Counted from the first letter of the stretch, positions 1 to 9,267 are shown. The stretch: DNA of 64,000 bases from Erythrobacteraceae bacterium CCH12-C2 (GCA_001556995.1 LSKF01000020.1:39364-103363), one strand, 5' to 3'. The notes: generated from the sequence alone by a model not told the origin. Numbers and translations are program-made.

Positions 1-600
1 GAGCTTTTCGGCCAGCGCGCGGGCCTCGGTCATCAGGTCGGCGTCCTCGACGCACTTGTAGATGAGGCCCCATTCCTCGGCTTGGCTCCCGCTGATCTTC
101 TCGCCCAGCATCATCATCCGCGTCGCGCGCGCGCGGCCGATGGCGCGCGCCAAGAGCCATGTCGAGCCGCCGTCAGGCACCAGGCCGATATTGACGAAAG
201 CCTGCAGGAAGTAGGCGCTCTTGGCCGCGATGGTGAAGTCCGCCGCCAGCGCGAGGCTGCATCCTACACCTGCCGCGGGGCCGTTGACCGCACAGATCAC
301 CGGTACGTTCGCGCGGATCAGCTGGCTGATGGCAGGGTTATAGTGATTGATCAGCGCCTCATGGCTCCCGCCCTTCGAGCCCAGCGCGCTCCCCGCCCCG
401 CGCGCAGAAAGGTCAGCGCCCGAACAGAAGCCCTTGCCCTCGCCGGTGATCAGCACCGCGCGCGCATCGCCAAGGTCATAGAACGCCTGCCCAAGCTCGT
501 CCGCCATCTGCGGCGGCATGGCGTTGAGCCGCTCGGGACGATTGAGGGTGATGGTCAGCAGCGGGCCCTCACGTTCGGCGCGGATGGTTTCGTAGGACAT
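1..600 (-). CDS. Enoyl-CoA hydratase/isomerase family protein, PaaG-like (3' end beyond the window)
   Basis: The first 200 residues of a crotonase-fold protein read from an ATG whose 5' end is at 600; the gene runs off the left edge without a stop. The family's CoA/oxyanion segments are clear: FCSGADL at residues 58-64 and NGPAAGVGC at 106-114. The two glutamates used by true enoyl-CoA hydratases are replaced (Ser115 in GCSLA, Phe135 in QAFVNIG). An aspartate, Asp143 in LVPDGGS, sits where PaaG-type ring-opened phenylacetyl-CoA isomerases and enoyl-CoA isomerases keep their acidic catalytic residue. That argues for an isomerase-like activity rather than hydration, but the substrate is not determined. 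It lies downstream of the epimerase and pccB on the same strand, probably in one acyl-CoA operon. Confidence 0.85.
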   Translation of the reverse strand, partial: MSYETIRAEREGPLLTITLNRPERLNAMPPQMADELGQAFYDLGDARAVLITGEGKGFCSGADLSARGAGSALGSKGGSHEALINHYNPAISQLIRANVPVICAVNGPAAGVGCSLALAADFTIAAKSAYFLQAFVNIGLVPDGGSTWLLARAIGRARATRMMMLGEKISGSQAEEWGLIYKCVEDADLMTEARALAEKL

Positions 601-613
601 TCAGACAACTCCC

Positions 614-702
614 GTTCGCCCTGAGCCTGTCGAAGGGCCGTTCTTCCTTCGGGCGCGGCGATAAAGTGAAGTGCGGGGCTTCGACAAGCTCAGCCCGAAC
701 GG
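614..702. repeat. Pair of sphingomonad-type palindromic repeats in opposite orientation
   Basis: One copy at about 614-637 reads CTGAGCCTGTCGAAGGGC and an inverted copy at about 678-702 reads CTTCGACAAGCTCAGCCC. Together they fill the gap between the epimerase stop (710) and the crotonase start (600) and could fold into one long hairpin in the minus-strand transcript. Related copies occur near 13629, 20781 and 20874. Confidence 0.8.
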
Positions 703-709
703 CTCTTAT

Positions 710-1162
710 TCAATTCGACCAGTGTGTGCCCTCTTTGGGCGTCTCCATGATCTCGGTCAGCATGCCGCCCATGTCCTTGGGATGGAGGAAAAAGATAGGG
801 GTGCCATGCGCGCCGATGCGGGTGGGGCCGAGGATGCGCTTACCCATCGCCTCGAATTCGGAGCGGGCTTCGGCGATGTCGGGCACCTCGAAGCACAGGT
901 GATGCTGCCCGCCCAAGGGGTTCTTGGCGAGGAAGCCTGCGAGGGTGGAGTTTTCCCCCAGCGGCTCGATCAGCTCGATTTGCGTGCCGTTCATCGCCCC
1001 GTCCGCACCGGGGGTGTCGACGAAGCAGACCTTCACGCCCTGCTCCTCAAGGTCGAAGGGCGTGTGAATCTTGGTCGCGCCCATGACGTCGCGGTAGAAG
1101 GCGATCGAGTCCGCGATGGAGGGCGTAGCGACCCCGATGTGGTTGAGACGGCCGAGTTTCAT
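710..1162 (-). CDS. mce: Methylmalonyl-CoA/ethylmalonyl-CoA epimerase
   Basis: A 150-residue vicinal-oxygen-chelate (glyoxalase-fold) protein. It opens with KLGRLNHIGVATPSI, carrying the first metal-binding His, continues through QHHLCFEVPDI with the central metal-ligand region, and ends with a conserved C-terminal glutamate in MLTEIMETP. Members interconvert the R and S forms of methylmalonyl-CoA (and ethylmalonyl-CoA) so that propionyl-CoA carbon can enter the mutase step. The reading frame is open upstream to 1252, but that stretch translates the palindromic repeat at 1177-1249. The ATG at 1162, directly before the conserved KLGRLNHIG start, is therefore used. It lies just downstream of pccB on the same strand, which fits propionyl-CoA metabolism. 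Confidence 0.92.
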   Translation of the reverse strand: MKLGRLNHIGVATPSIADSIAFYRDVMGATKIHTPFDLEEQGVKVCFVDTPGADGAMNGTQIELIEPLGENSTLAGFLAKNPLGGQHHLCFEVPDIAEARSEFEAMGKRILGPTRIGAHGTPIFFLHPKDMGGMLTEIMETPKEGTHWSN

Positions 1163-1176
1163 GTTTCTAACCTTTT

Positions 1177-1249
1177 CGTCATTCCGGCGCAGGCCGGAAT
1201 CCAGCTTGCGACCTTGCAGTTCTGGACCCCGGCCTGCGCCGGGGTGACG
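1177..1249. repeat. Inverted pair of GTCATTCCGGC-type palindromic repeats
   Basis: Two arms, CGTCATTCCGGCGCAGG near 1177 and the inverted CCTGCGCCGGGGTGACG ending near 1249, bracket about 40 bases between pccB and the epimerase gene. A second copy of the same arrangement lies at 20085-20166. Both copies create false in-frame N-terminal extensions for the gene that follows on the minus strand. Confidence 0.8.
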
Positions 1250-1252
1250 CAA

Positions 1253-2785
1253 TCACAGCGGAATATTGTCATGCTTCTTCCACGGGTTCTCGAGGCTCTT
1301 CGTCCGCAGCTTCCTTAGCCCCAAAGCGATCCGCTTGCGGGTCGAGTGGGGGTAGATCACCTCGTCGATATAGCCGCGCTGCGCCGCCACAAACGGGTTG
1401 GCGAAGCGGTCTTCGTATTCCTTGGTCCGCTCGGCGATCTTGGCAGGGTCATCCTTTTCCTGACGGAAGATAATCTCCACCGCGCCCTTCGCGCCCATCA
1501 CTGCGATTTCCGCGGTGGGCCAGGCGTAGTTCAAATCGCCCCTCAGGTGCTTTGATGCCATCACGTCATAGGCCCCGCCGTAAGCCTTGCGGGTGATGAC
1601 GGTGATCTTGGGCACGGTCGCCTCGGCATAGGCGAACAATAGCTTGGCGCCGTGTTTGATGATCCCGCCCATTTCTTGGCTCGTGCCGGGAAGGAAGCCG
1701 GGGACATCGACGAAGGTCAGGATCGGGATTTCAAACGCATCGCAGAACCGCACGAAACGCGCGGCTTTCTTCGAGGAATTGATGTCGAGACACCCCGCCA
1801 GCACCATCGGCTGGTTCGCCACCACACCGACGGTGCGGCCCTCGATGCGGCCGAAGCCGCAAAGGATATTGCCCGCATGGGCCGGCTGGATTTCGAAGAA
1901 ATCGCCCTCGTCCAGCACCTTGGTGATCACCTCGTGCATGTCATAGGGCTGGTTGGCGTTGTCGGGGATCAGCGTGTCGAGGCTCATCTCCAGCCGGTCC
2001 CACGGATCGCTCACAGGGAGCACCGGGGGCTCCTCGCGGTTGGAGAGCGGCAGGAAATCGAAGAACCGCCGGGTCGCCAGCAGCGCCTCGATGTCGTTCT
2101 CGTAAGCGAGATCGGCAACCGAGGTCTTGGTGGTGTGGGTGATCGCCCCGCCTAGCTCTTCCTGCGTGACGACCTCGTTGGTGACGGTCTTCACCACCTC
2201 GGGGCCGGTGACGAACATGTAGCTCGAATCCTTCACCATGAAGATGAAGTCGGTCATGGCAGGCGAGTAGACTGCCCCACCTGCACACGGCCCCATGATG
2301 AGGCTGATCTGCGGCACAACGCCGCTGGCGAGCACGTTCCTTTGGAACACCTCGGCATAGCCGCCGAGGCTGGCAACGCCCTCCTGGATCCGCGCCCCGC
2401 CCGAATCGTTGAGGCCGATCACCGGTGCGCCGACCTTCATTGCGGTGTCCATCACCTTGCAGATCTTCTCGGCATGGCGCTTCGACAACGAGCCGCCGAA
2501 GACGGTGAAGTCTTGGCTGAACACGAACACCAACCGCCCATTGATGGTGCCGCTGCCGGTCACCACCCCATCGCCGGGGATGCGCTGGGTTTCCATGCCG
2601 AAATCGCTGCAATCGTGCTCGACATAGGCGTCGACTTCTTCGAACGAGCCTTCATCGAGCAGCACGTCGAGCCGTTCGCGCGCAGTGAGCTTGCCCTTGG
2701 CGTGCTGGGCTTCGATGCGCTTCGCCCCGCCCCCAATGCGGGCAGCTTCGCGGCGACGTTCCATTTCGGCGATATTGGCGGACAA
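1253..2785 (-). CDS. pccB: Propionyl-CoA carboxylase carboxyltransferase (beta) subunit
   Basis: A 510-residue acetyl/propionyl-CoA carboxyltransferase that moves the carboxyl group from biotin onto propionyl-CoA, giving methylmalonyl-CoA. Both crotonase-like halves are complete. Diagnostic segments include [64 protein letters not shown] and the C-terminal [17 protein letters not shown]. The start chosen is a TTG at 2785. It gives the usual [11 protein letters not shown] beginning and family length and has AGAGGAAG six bases upstream; a longer in-frame ATG at 2839 would add 18 atypical residues and run into the divergent gene. The biotin-carrying alpha subunit is not in the window. Confidence 0.95.
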   Translation of the reverse strand: MSANIAEMERRREAARIGGGAKRIEAQHAKGKLTARERLDVLLDEGSFEEVDAYVEHDCSDFGMETQRIPGDGVVTGSGTINGRLVFVFSQDFTVFGGSLSKRHAEKICKVMDTAMKVGAPVIGLNDSGGARIQEGVASLGGYAEVFQRNVLASGVVPQISLIMGPCAGGAVYSPAMTDFIFMVKDSSYMFVTGPEVVKTVTNEVVTQEELGGAITHTTKTSVADLAYENDIEALLATRRFFDFLPLSNREEPPVLPVSDPWDRLEMSLDTLIPDNANQPYDMHEVITKVLDEGDFFEIQPAHAGNILCGFGRIEGRTVGVVANQPMVLAGCLDINSSKKAARFVRFCDAFEIPILTFVDVPGFLPGTSQEMGGIIKHGAKLLFAYAEATVPKITVITRKAYGGAYDVMASKHLRGDLNYAWPTAEIAVMGAKGAVEIIFRQEKDDPAKIAERTKEYEDRFANPFVAAQRGYIDEVIYPHSTRKRIALGLRKLRTKSLENPWKKHDNIPL

Positions 2786-2856
2786 TGGACTTCCTCTCAG
2801 ATTTGGCTTTATCCGATGCGTTGCCTCAGCGCGTCGCAAGCGTCAACGTGGCAAAA

Positions 2857-3984
2857 ATGGCGGTCTCAAGCGAGGTGATGGTGCAGACGGCAGACGTGAT
2901 CGTGGTGGGCGGCGGGATCGCCGGGCTTTCGCTGGCCGCGCGGCTGGCCGAGCACGCGCGCGTGGTGGTGCTGGAGGCTGAAAGCGCACCCGGATACCAC
3001 GCATCGGGCCGCAGCGTGGCGTTTGCGCACTATGGCCTCGGCGAGACGCGGGTGCGCACCCTCACCGCGCTGAGCATGGGGGAATTGGCCGCGCATGGCA
3101 GCGTGCACCCGGCGCTCCACATTGCGCGCGCCGAGCAAATCGCAGCGCTCGATGCCCTCGAGGATGTGCACCGCCAATTCGAATGCAGTTATGAGCGCAT
3201 CGGCGCTGAGGCTGCGCTTGCGCTGATGCCAGCCCTGAAGCCTGATGCCTGCGCCGCCGCGCTGGTGGATCATGGGTCGCTGAAGCTCGATACCCATGCG
3301 ATGCTGCAAGCCCATGTGGCGTCTTTGCGCGCGGGCGGCGGGGTGCTGGTGACCGGCGCGCAAGTCAGCGCAATGGCGCGTGATAGCGTGGGCTGGCAAG
3401 TCACAGCGAGCGGCGAGACCTACACCGCACCCGTTCTCGTCAACGCCGCCGGGGCCTGGGCGGACGAAATCGCGCGCATGGCGGGCGTTACCCCGATCGG
3501 CCTTGAACCCCGCCGCCGCACGGTCATCAGTTTCGCCGCGCCCGATGGGGTGGATGTGAGCGGCTGGCCCTTTACCAAGACCGTGGTCGAAGGCTTTTAC
3601 CTGCTGCCCGAGGGGCGCGGGGCGCTGCTGGCTTCGTCGATGGACCAGACCCCGTCCGCCCCTTGCGATGCCGCGCCCGAAGAACTCGACATCGCCATCG
3701 CCGCCGACCGCGTGGAGCAGGCGACCACCCTCCCCATCCGCCGCATCGCGCATAGTTGGGCTGGCCTTAGAAGCTTTGCCCCTGACGAATTGCCCGTGAT
3801 CGGCCCCGCAGCAGACGCGCCCGGCTTTGTGTGGTGCGCGGGCCAAGGCGGCGCAGGGTTCCAGACTGCCCCCGCTTTGTCGCGCATCACGGCGGCGGCC
3901 GTCCTCGGCCTGCCCTTCCCCGACGATTGCGCCGCGGCCGGATTGAAACCGGAAGACTTCGCCCCAGCCCGGCTCGGGGCCTGA
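2857..3984 (+). CDS. FAD-dependent oxidoreductase of the D-amino acid oxidase (DAO) family
   Basis: About 375 residues with an N-terminal dinucleotide fold, DVIVVGGGIAGLSLAARL, followed by the acidic residue that binds the FAD ribose (VVLEAE). The mid-domain LVNAAGAWADEIA and the C-terminal FVWCAGQGGAGFQTAPA are typical of DAO-fold amine and amino-acid oxidases or dehydrogenases. The substrate cannot be read from the sequence. The start is uncertain: ATG codons at 2785, 2857 and 2878 are all in frame. 2857 is chosen because it leaves a short leader before the flavin motif and some room for a divergent promoter with pccB; 2878 is equally compatible with the family. It ends five bases before the convergent methyltransferase gene. 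Confidence 0.8.
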   Translation: MAVSSEVMVQTADVIVVGGGIAGLSLAARLAEHARVVVLEAESAPGYHASGRSVAFAHYGLGETRVRTLTALSMGELAAHGSVHPALHIARAEQIAALDALEDVHRQFECSYERIGAEAALALMPALKPDACAAALVDHGSLKLDTHAMLQAHVASLRAGGGVLVTGAQVSAMARDSVGWQVTASGETYTAPVLVNAAGAWADEIARMAGVTPIGLEPRRRTVISFAAPDGVDVSGWPFTKTVVEGFYLLPEGRGALLASSMDQTPSAPCDAAPEELDIAIAADRVEQATTLPIRRIAHSWAGLRSFAPDELPVIGPAADAPGFVWCAGQGGAGFQTAPALSRITAAAVLGLPFPDDCAAAGLKPEDFAPARLGA

Positions 3985-3989
3985 AACGC

Positions 3990-4802
3990 CTACTTGGCCA
4001 ACCGCCCGCTGAATACCACGCGCCCGGCCATAAATGGTGCCAGCCGCGCAAGCGGACGCATCACCGCGCGTTCCAACCGCGCTGCCCACCTCAACCGGGT
4101 GGGATAAAGGCGGCCTTCAAGGATGTTGAACCAATCAGTCTCCACCTCGGCCAGCCGGGCGGTGACGAGCGCGAATTCATGCTCGTCGATCTTGTGTTCG
4201 TCCTCAGTGATATAGGGGGTCTCCCCGCCATAGATCCACCGGCGCATCAGCGGGTAAAGCAACCGCTGCACCGGCCCGCTTTCGCGGATGCGCTGGAGGT
4301 GGGAGTGGGTGTAAAGCTCGTCGCCGATCACGCGCGCGCCGGGCTTCAGCACCCGCGCGACTTCGGCCATGGTCGCCGCGATATCGACATGGTGGAGAAT
4401 GTCGACGAACACGACGGCATCGAAGCTGTTGTCGGCATAGGTCATCGCTTCGGCCGGCATTGCATCGAAGGCGATCAACACCCCAGCACGGCGTGCGCGT
4501 TCACCCGCGATCGCGAGCGATTCGGGCGAAAGGTCGCAAGCCGACACCCGCGCGCCGAGCCGGGCGATGCGGATTGCATCGTCACCAAACCCGCAGCCCA
4601 GCACCAGCACCGCCTGCCCCGCCAGATCAGCCGTGAGCAGCCGATCATACATCGACCAATAGGCATTCCACGGCCGCCGTGCGGTGCTGACGATGATGTC
4701 GTCGGCCACCGGACGCAGCGCCGCCTCGGCATAGGTCGTCGCATGCTCGCGGTGATATTCGAGCTCGCGCTGCTGGCGGGCCGTGAGAGTGGCGATGTTC
4801 AT
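3990..4802 (-). CDS. Class I SAM-dependent methyltransferase
   Basis: A 270-residue protein with a standard Rossmann methyltransferase core. Motif I is VLVLGCGFGDDAIRIARLGA, motif II is VSACDLSPESLAIA with the acidic residue that contacts the SAM ribose, and DAVVFVDILHHVD followed by VLKPGARVIGDEL matches motifs IV-V. The C-terminal 100 residues carry no signature I recognise, so the methyl acceptor is unknown. The ATG at 4802 is preceded by a good ribosome-binding sequence, AGGTGA. It converges on the FAD oxidoreductase; upstream there is a 135-base gap in which I see no gene. Confidence 0.85.
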   Translation of the reverse strand: MNIATLTARQQRELEYHREHATTYAEAALRPVADDIIVSTARRPWNAYWSMYDRLLTADLAGQAVLVLGCGFGDDAIRIARLGARVSACDLSPESLAIAGERARRAGVLIAFDAMPAEAMTYADNSFDAVVFVDILHHVDIAATMAEVARVLKPGARVIGDELYTHSHLQRIRESGPVQRLLYPLMRRWIYGGETPYITEDEHKIDEHEFALVTARLAEVETDWFNILEGRLYPTRLRWAARLERAVMRPLARLAPFMAGRVVFSGRLAK

Positions 4803-4937
4803 TCACCTGCGATAGTCGAATGTGGTTGCCAAATCATTTGCAGGCGATGTCTTGACCACACTGAAATCAATAAACTAACTTCGCCCCACTTACGAATTCT
4901 CGAAGAAATCGTGGCCGCGTCCAACTGCGGACGCGCT

Positions 4938-5960
4938 TCAGACTTTCACCACCCCATGCGCGATCAGGCTTGTCCCGCATTCGGCGATGGTGTCCTCGAC
5001 CGGGCGCATGGTCCAGCCGAGCCGTTCGTGTGCGTGGCTGGCATCGACATGACGGACCTTGCCAATCTCAGTCTTGATGCCGCGCACCTCGGGGTTGAAT
5101 AGCGCGAGGATATTGACAAGCCAGTCGGGCATTGGCCGGGTCGGGGCCTTGCGCGCCTTCGGTCCGAGTTTCGCGCGCAGGACGGCAGCGACTTCAAGCG
5201 CGGTCAGAAACTTGCCCGCACCTAGGAACCGCTCACCCGCGATCCCCGGCGTCTCAATCGCCAAAACGTGGAGCGTCGCAATGTCGCGCACATCGACAAT
5301 CGGGAAGCCAAGATTGGGTGCCATGGGCATCGCGCCCGAAAGCAGTTGCGACACCAGCTCGACCGAGGCAGAAAAGTCCGCGCTTGCCACAGGGCCGAGC
5401 ACCATCCCGGGGTTGACCGAGACGAATTCCATATCGCCGCCCTCAGCCGCAATCCACGCGCGCGCGGCGCGCTCGGCGAGGGTCTTGGATTTGACGTAAG
5501 GGTAAGCGTCGGGGTGGTTGATATCGGTCCAGAAGCTCTCGTCGAAGGTGTATTCGCCGCGGTCGACGCCGTAGATCACCGCCGCCGTCGAGGAGGTCTG
5601 GACGAAACGGGTCACACCTGCCGCCTTGGCGAAACGCAGCGCACGAAGCGTGCCCTCGCGCGCGGGGACGATCAGCTCGTCCTCGTGCTTGGGGGCCTGG
5701 GCCGGAATCGGCGAGGCGACGTGGGCGACATGGGTGCAGCCTGCAACTGCCTCGGCCCAGCCTTTGTCTGACATCAGTTCTGCCTCGAAGAGGCGCAGCC
5801 GCCCCTCCGCCGGGTTGCCGAGACGCGCGCGCAAACTGGCCTCGCTCTTGGCGACATTGCGGACGGTGCCGTGTACCACCCAGCCCTTGGCCAACAATTG
5901 CCGGATCAGCTCCCCGGCGATGTAGCCGGTTGCCCCCGTCACCAGAACCGTCCCTGCCAT
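4938..5960 (-). CDS. NAD(P)-dependent extended SDR, dihydroflavonol-4-reductase/aldehyde reductase-like
   Basis: A 340-residue extended short-chain dehydrogenase/reductase. The cofactor loop VLVTGATGYIAGELIRQLL lies near the N-terminus, the SSTAAV segment carries the catalytic serine region, and YPYVKSKTLAE is the YxxxK pair. VNPGMVLGP is characteristic of the dihydroflavonol reductase/cinnamyl reductase branch. Bacterial members reduce small aldehydes and ketones; the actual substrate is unknown. A strong ribosome-binding sequence (GGAGGGACGC) sits just before the ATG at 5960. Confidence 0.85.
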   Translation of the reverse strand: MAGTVLVTGATGYIAGELIRQLLAKGWVVHGTVRNVAKSEASLRARLGNPAEGRLRLFEAELMSDKGWAEAVAGCTHVAHVASPIPAQAPKHEDELIVPAREGTLRALRFAKAAGVTRFVQTSSTAAVIYGVDRGEYTFDESFWTDINHPDAYPYVKSKTLAERAARAWIAAEGGDMEFVSVNPGMVLGPVASADFSASVELVSQLLSGAMPMAPNLGFPIVDVRDIATLHVLAIETPGIAGERFLGAGKFLTALEVAAVLRAKLGPKARKAPTRPMPDWLVNILALFNPEVRGIKTEIGKVRHVDASHAHERLGWTMRPVEDTIAECGTSLIAHGVVKV

Positions 5961-6019
5961 GCGTCCCTCCTATTATGTAGCGATCGCTTCGATATAGCAG
6001 ATGCGTTGCTGATCGCAAC

Positions 6020-7372
6020 TTATTTAAACAACACCAATTCTTCAGCCATAGTCGGGTGGATTGCCACAGTGGCGTCGAAATCGGCCTTGGTCAGCTTGGC
6101 TTTCACGGCAATGGCAGCGGCCTGCATAATCTCGGGCGCTTCGGGGCCGATCATGTGGATGCCGACGATCCGGTCCGAGGCCGCATCAACGATCATCTTG
6201 TAAAGGCTGCGCTCGTTGCGCCCCGCCACCACGTTCTTCATCGGGCGGAAATCGGACTGATAGACCTTGATGTTGCCGAGCAGATTGCGTGCCTCGCTTT
6301 CGGTCATGCCCACAGAGGCAATCGGCGGATGGCTGAACACCGCGCTCGGCACGCAGGAATGATCGACTGCGTAAGGCTCGCCGGGGCCGAACACGCTGTC
6401 TGCAAAGGCCTGGCCTTCGCGGATCGCGACCGGTGTGAGCTGCACCCGGTCGGTCACATCGCCTACGGCATAGACATAATCGACATTGGTCTTGCTGAAG
6501 GCATCAACCAGGATTTCGCCGCGCTTCCCGGTGGCGACCCCGATGGTTTCCAGCCCCAGCCCTTCGATGTTGGGCACGCGGCCTGTGGCAACCATTACGG
6601 TGTCGAATTCGCGCGGCTCCTGCCCGGTCAGCTTGACCAGAAGCGTCCCGTCGTCCTGCTTCTGAACCCATTCGAACTCGGCCATGAACAGGAATTCGAT
6701 GCCCTTGACCATCGATATCTGGAGCAGGCGATCACGCAGTGCGGTGTCATAGGAACGCAGGATCGTGTCCGAGCGATTGGCCACCGTCACCTTCGCGCCG
6801 AATTCGTTGAAGATGCCCGCGAACTCATTGGCAATGTAGCCCCCGCCCGCGATCAGGATGCGGCGCGGGATGGCGTCGAGGTGGAACGCCTCGTTCGAGG
6901 TGATGACATGTTCATTGCCCTGAAAATCAGGGACCAGCGGGCGTGCACCCGTGGCGATCAGGATATACTTGGCGGTGATCACCTTGCCGCTCGCCAGCGT
7001 CACTTCATGATCGCCGGTGATGGCGGCGCGTTCGTTAAACACTTTCACGTCGTGATTGCTGAGGGTCTGGCCATAGAGCCCCTCCAGCCGTGACACATCT
7101 GTCTGGACATGATCGCGCAGCTTGACCCAGTCAAAGCTCTTGCCCTCGATCGTCCAGCCGAACGCTCCTGCATCGACCAAGTCCTCGGCGAAATGGGCCC
7201 CATAGACGAGCATCTTCTTGGGCACGCAGCCGCGGATCACGCATGTGCCGCCGACGCGGTATTCCTCTGCCACTGCAACCCTTGCACCGTGACCCGCAGC
7301 GATGCGGCTGGCGCGCACCCCGCCGGAGCCTGCCCCAATGGTGAAGAGATCATAGTCGTATTCGTCGGCCAT
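6020..7372 (-). CDS. gor: Glutathione-disulfide reductase
   Basis: A 450-residue pyridine nucleotide-disulfide oxidoreductase that recycles oxidised glutathione with NADPH in the cytosol. The FAD motif is FTIGAGSGGVRASR (residues 10-23), the redox-active pair Cys44/Cys49 lies in GGTCVIRGCVPKK, and the NAD(P) motif is IAGGGYIANEFAGIFNEFG. The arginine-containing NRSDTILRSYD that follows agrees with NADPH preference. The C-terminal catalytic His-Glu is in IHPTMAEELV. The start at 7372 is chosen over an in-frame ATG ten codons upstream because AGAGGAAC lies eight bases before it and the family begins close to the FAD motif. Confidence 0.94.
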   Translation of the reverse strand: MADEYDYDLFTIGAGSGGVRASRIAAGHGARVAVAEEYRVGGTCVIRGCVPKKMLVYGAHFAEDLVDAGAFGWTIEGKSFDWVKLRDHVQTDVSRLEGLYGQTLSNHDVKVFNERAAITGDHEVTLASGKVITAKYILIATGARPLVPDFQGNEHVITSNEAFHLDAIPRRILIAGGGYIANEFAGIFNEFGAKVTVANRSDTILRSYDTALRDRLLQISMVKGIEFLFMAEFEWVQKQDDGTLLVKLTGQEPREFDTVMVATGRVPNIEGLGLETIGVATGKRGEILVDAFSKTNVDYVYAVGDVTDRVQLTPVAIREGQAFADSVFGPGEPYAVDHSCVPSAVFSHPPIASVGMTESEARNLLGNIKVYQSDFRPMKNVVAGRNERSLYKMIVDAASDRIVGIHMIGPEAPEIMQAAAIAVKAKLTKADFDATVAIHPTMAEELVLFK

Positions 7373-7463
7373 CGCGCGGTTCCTCTGGATCACGCGGGCC
7401 ATATGGACGCGGGCACCGGCGGCGACAACCGATCTTGCGCGAATTGGAGCATTTCAGACAAGA

Positions 7464-7489
7464 AAACGGGGGCCTAAGCGCCCCCGTTT
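7464..7489 (-). terminator. Intrinsic terminator of the RhlE-type helicase gene
   Basis: A perfect 10-bp inverted repeat (AAACGGGGGC / GCCCCCGTTT) with a six-base loop lies 18 bases past the helicase stop. On the minus strand the stem is followed by a T-rich run (TTTTCTT), the arrangement of a Rho-independent terminator. Confidence 0.85.
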
Positions 7490-7506
7490 CCCGTGTTCTC
7501 AAATGC

Positions 7507-9048
7507 TCAGGCGTTGGCTGCGCGCGGACGATTGCCGCCGCCGCCGCCGGGGCGGCCTCGACCTCGACCGCCGCCGTTGCCAGCCCCGCGTCCGCCGCTG
7601 CCGGGCTGACGGCGATCACCGCCGCCACCGCCGCCGGGACGGCCCTGTCCCTGAGCCTGCCCGTGTGCCTGTTGCTGCTTGCGCTCACCATGAGGTGCCG
7701 GGCGACGCTCGCCCTGCGGTGCGGGGCGGCGTTCGCCTTCTGCACGGCGCGGTTCGCCTTGCTGCGGGCGACGCTCGCCGCGATTGTCACCCTGAGGCTT
7801 GCGATCCCCCTGCGGGCGCTGGCCGACCGGACGCGGTTGCACCCGCTTGACCGGCACGCGCGGGGCAGGCTTGGTCGGGCCCTCGCCCTCCACCACGGCG
7901 CGGAAATTGTCCGGCAGCGGCAAACGCTCAAGCTCGGCGCCTGTCACCTTGCGGATGTCCTTGAGGTAAGCGCGTTCGTCCTCGGCGCAGAACGCAATCG
8001 CGATCCCGCTCTTGCCTGCCCGCGCGGTGCGGCCGATGCGGTGGACATATTGTTCCGGCACGTTGGGCAGCTCGTAATTGATAACGTGGCTGACGCCCGG
8101 AATGTCGATCCCGCGCGCAGCCACATCGGTCGCGATCAGCACCGGCACGCGCGCCTTGCGGAACTCGTCAAGCGCGCGCTGGCGCTGGGGCTGCGACTTG
8201 TTGCCGTGGATGGCGTTCGATTCGATCCCGGCCTGCGACAGGCGCTTCACCACCCGGTCCGCGCCGTGCTTGGTGCGGGTGAAGATCAGCACGCGTTCAA
8301 TCGCACCCGGCACCGTGTGACGGCCCTTGAGGATCATTTCGAGCAAGCTGAGCTTCTCGTCCTGCTGCACCATGAAAAGGTACTGGTCGATGCGTTCAGC
8401 GGTGGTGCTCTCAGGAGTAACCGAGACCTGCACCGGATTGTTGCAGAAGCCGCTCACCAGCTCCTTGATCGCCTTGGGCATGGTCGCGCTGAAGAACAGC
8501 GTCTGGCGATCCTTGGGCGCCAGTTCGCGGATCTTGCGCAGCGCGTGGATGAAGCCGAGGTCGAGCATCTGGTCCGCCTCGTCGAGCACCAGAATTTCGA
8601 TGCCGGCGAGGTTCAGCGCCTTCTGGTCGATCAAGTCGAGCAGGCGGCCCGGCGTCGCGACGAGAATGTCGGTGCCGCGGTGCAGCTTGTTGCGGTCCTT
8701 GCCCACGCTGGTGCCGCCGACGATGCATTGCACCTTGAGCCCGGCGAGCGCGCCGTAATCCTTGGCGCTGTCGGCGATCTGCACCGCGAGTTCGCGGGTC
8801 GGGGCCAGCACCAGCATGCGGCAGGACTTGAAGGGGATCGGCTTGTCGGCCTCGCGCAGCCGGTCGATGCTGGGGAGCATGAAGGCGGCGGTCTTGCCGG
8901 TGCCGGTTTGAGCGATGCCGAGGAGGTCGCGACCCTTCAGCACGGCTGGGATCGCCTGTGCCTGAATCGGGGTCGGGATTGTGTAGCCCTTGAGGTCAAG
9001 GGCCTGGAGCACGGGCTGCGACAGCCCGAGGTCAGCAAAAGTCGTCAT
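7507..9048 (-). CDS. rhlE: DEAD-box RNA helicase, RhlE type
   Basis: A 513-residue ATP-dependent RNA helicase. Motifs in order: Q motif before PTPIQAQAIP, Walker A AQTGTGKTAAFMLP, Ia PTRELAVQI, II LVLDEADQMLDLGF, III FFSATMP, V ATDVAARGIDIPGVSHVINYELP and VI HRIGRTARAGKSG. The last 120 or so residues are a basic, low-complexity tail rich in Arg, Gly, Gln and Pro (repeated GERRPAP and GGGGG runs), the usual RNA-contact tail of RhlE proteins. The frame is open 53 codons upstream, but MTTFADLGLS at 9048 is the family start. Likely role: RNA remodelling in ribosome assembly or mRNA decay. Confidence 0.92.
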   Translation of the reverse strand: MTTFADLGLSQPVLQALDLKGYTIPTPIQAQAIPAVLKGRDLLGIAQTGTGKTAAFMLPSIDRLREADKPIPFKSCRMLVLAPTRELAVQIADSAKDYGALAGLKVQCIVGGTSVGKDRNKLHRGTDILVATPGRLLDLIDQKALNLAGIEILVLDEADQMLDLGFIHALRKIRELAPKDRQTLFFSATMPKAIKELVSGFCNNPVQVSVTPESTTAERIDQYLFMVQQDEKLSLLEMILKGRHTVPGAIERVLIFTRTKHGADRVVKRLSQAGIESNAIHGNKSQPQRQRALDEFRKARVPVLIATDVAARGIDIPGVSHVINYELPNVPEQYVHRIGRTARAGKSGIAIAFCAEDERAYLKDIRKVTGAELERLPLPDNFRAVVEGEGPTKPAPRVPVKRVQPRPVGQRPQGDRKPQGDNRGERRPQQGEPRRAEGERRPAPQGERRPAPHGERKQQQAHGQAQGQGRPGGGGGGDRRQPGSGGRGAGNGGGRGRGRPGGGGGNRPRAANA

Positions 9049-9267
9049 ATTGGTATAAACTCGCAAAATATCTGCGACGCGCGCTGGCTTGCACAGTGGC
9101 AGCCACGCACGGCGCGGGGGTTGAAACCGCCCGCGTGAAAAGGGAAGTCGTGGGGTAGAACCGAGGCGCGGCCGGGGCGGATGATTTTGAGTTTTCCGCC
9201 GCTTCACGCGTGGCTAACGCGCTTCGATCAACCGCAAATGGGGCCTGAACCCCCAAATGTCAAAGAA

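Noticed and set aside
1163..1252. 30-codon N-terminal extension of the epimerase
   Set aside because: It translates a dispersed palindromic repeat (RHPGAGRGPE-type peptide); the family starts at 1162.
7510..7870. Repeat-rich region at the end of the helicase gene as a possible repeat array
   Set aside because: The repeats are codon-level repetition of Arg/Gly/Pro/Gln in the helicase tail, not spaced identical DNA units.
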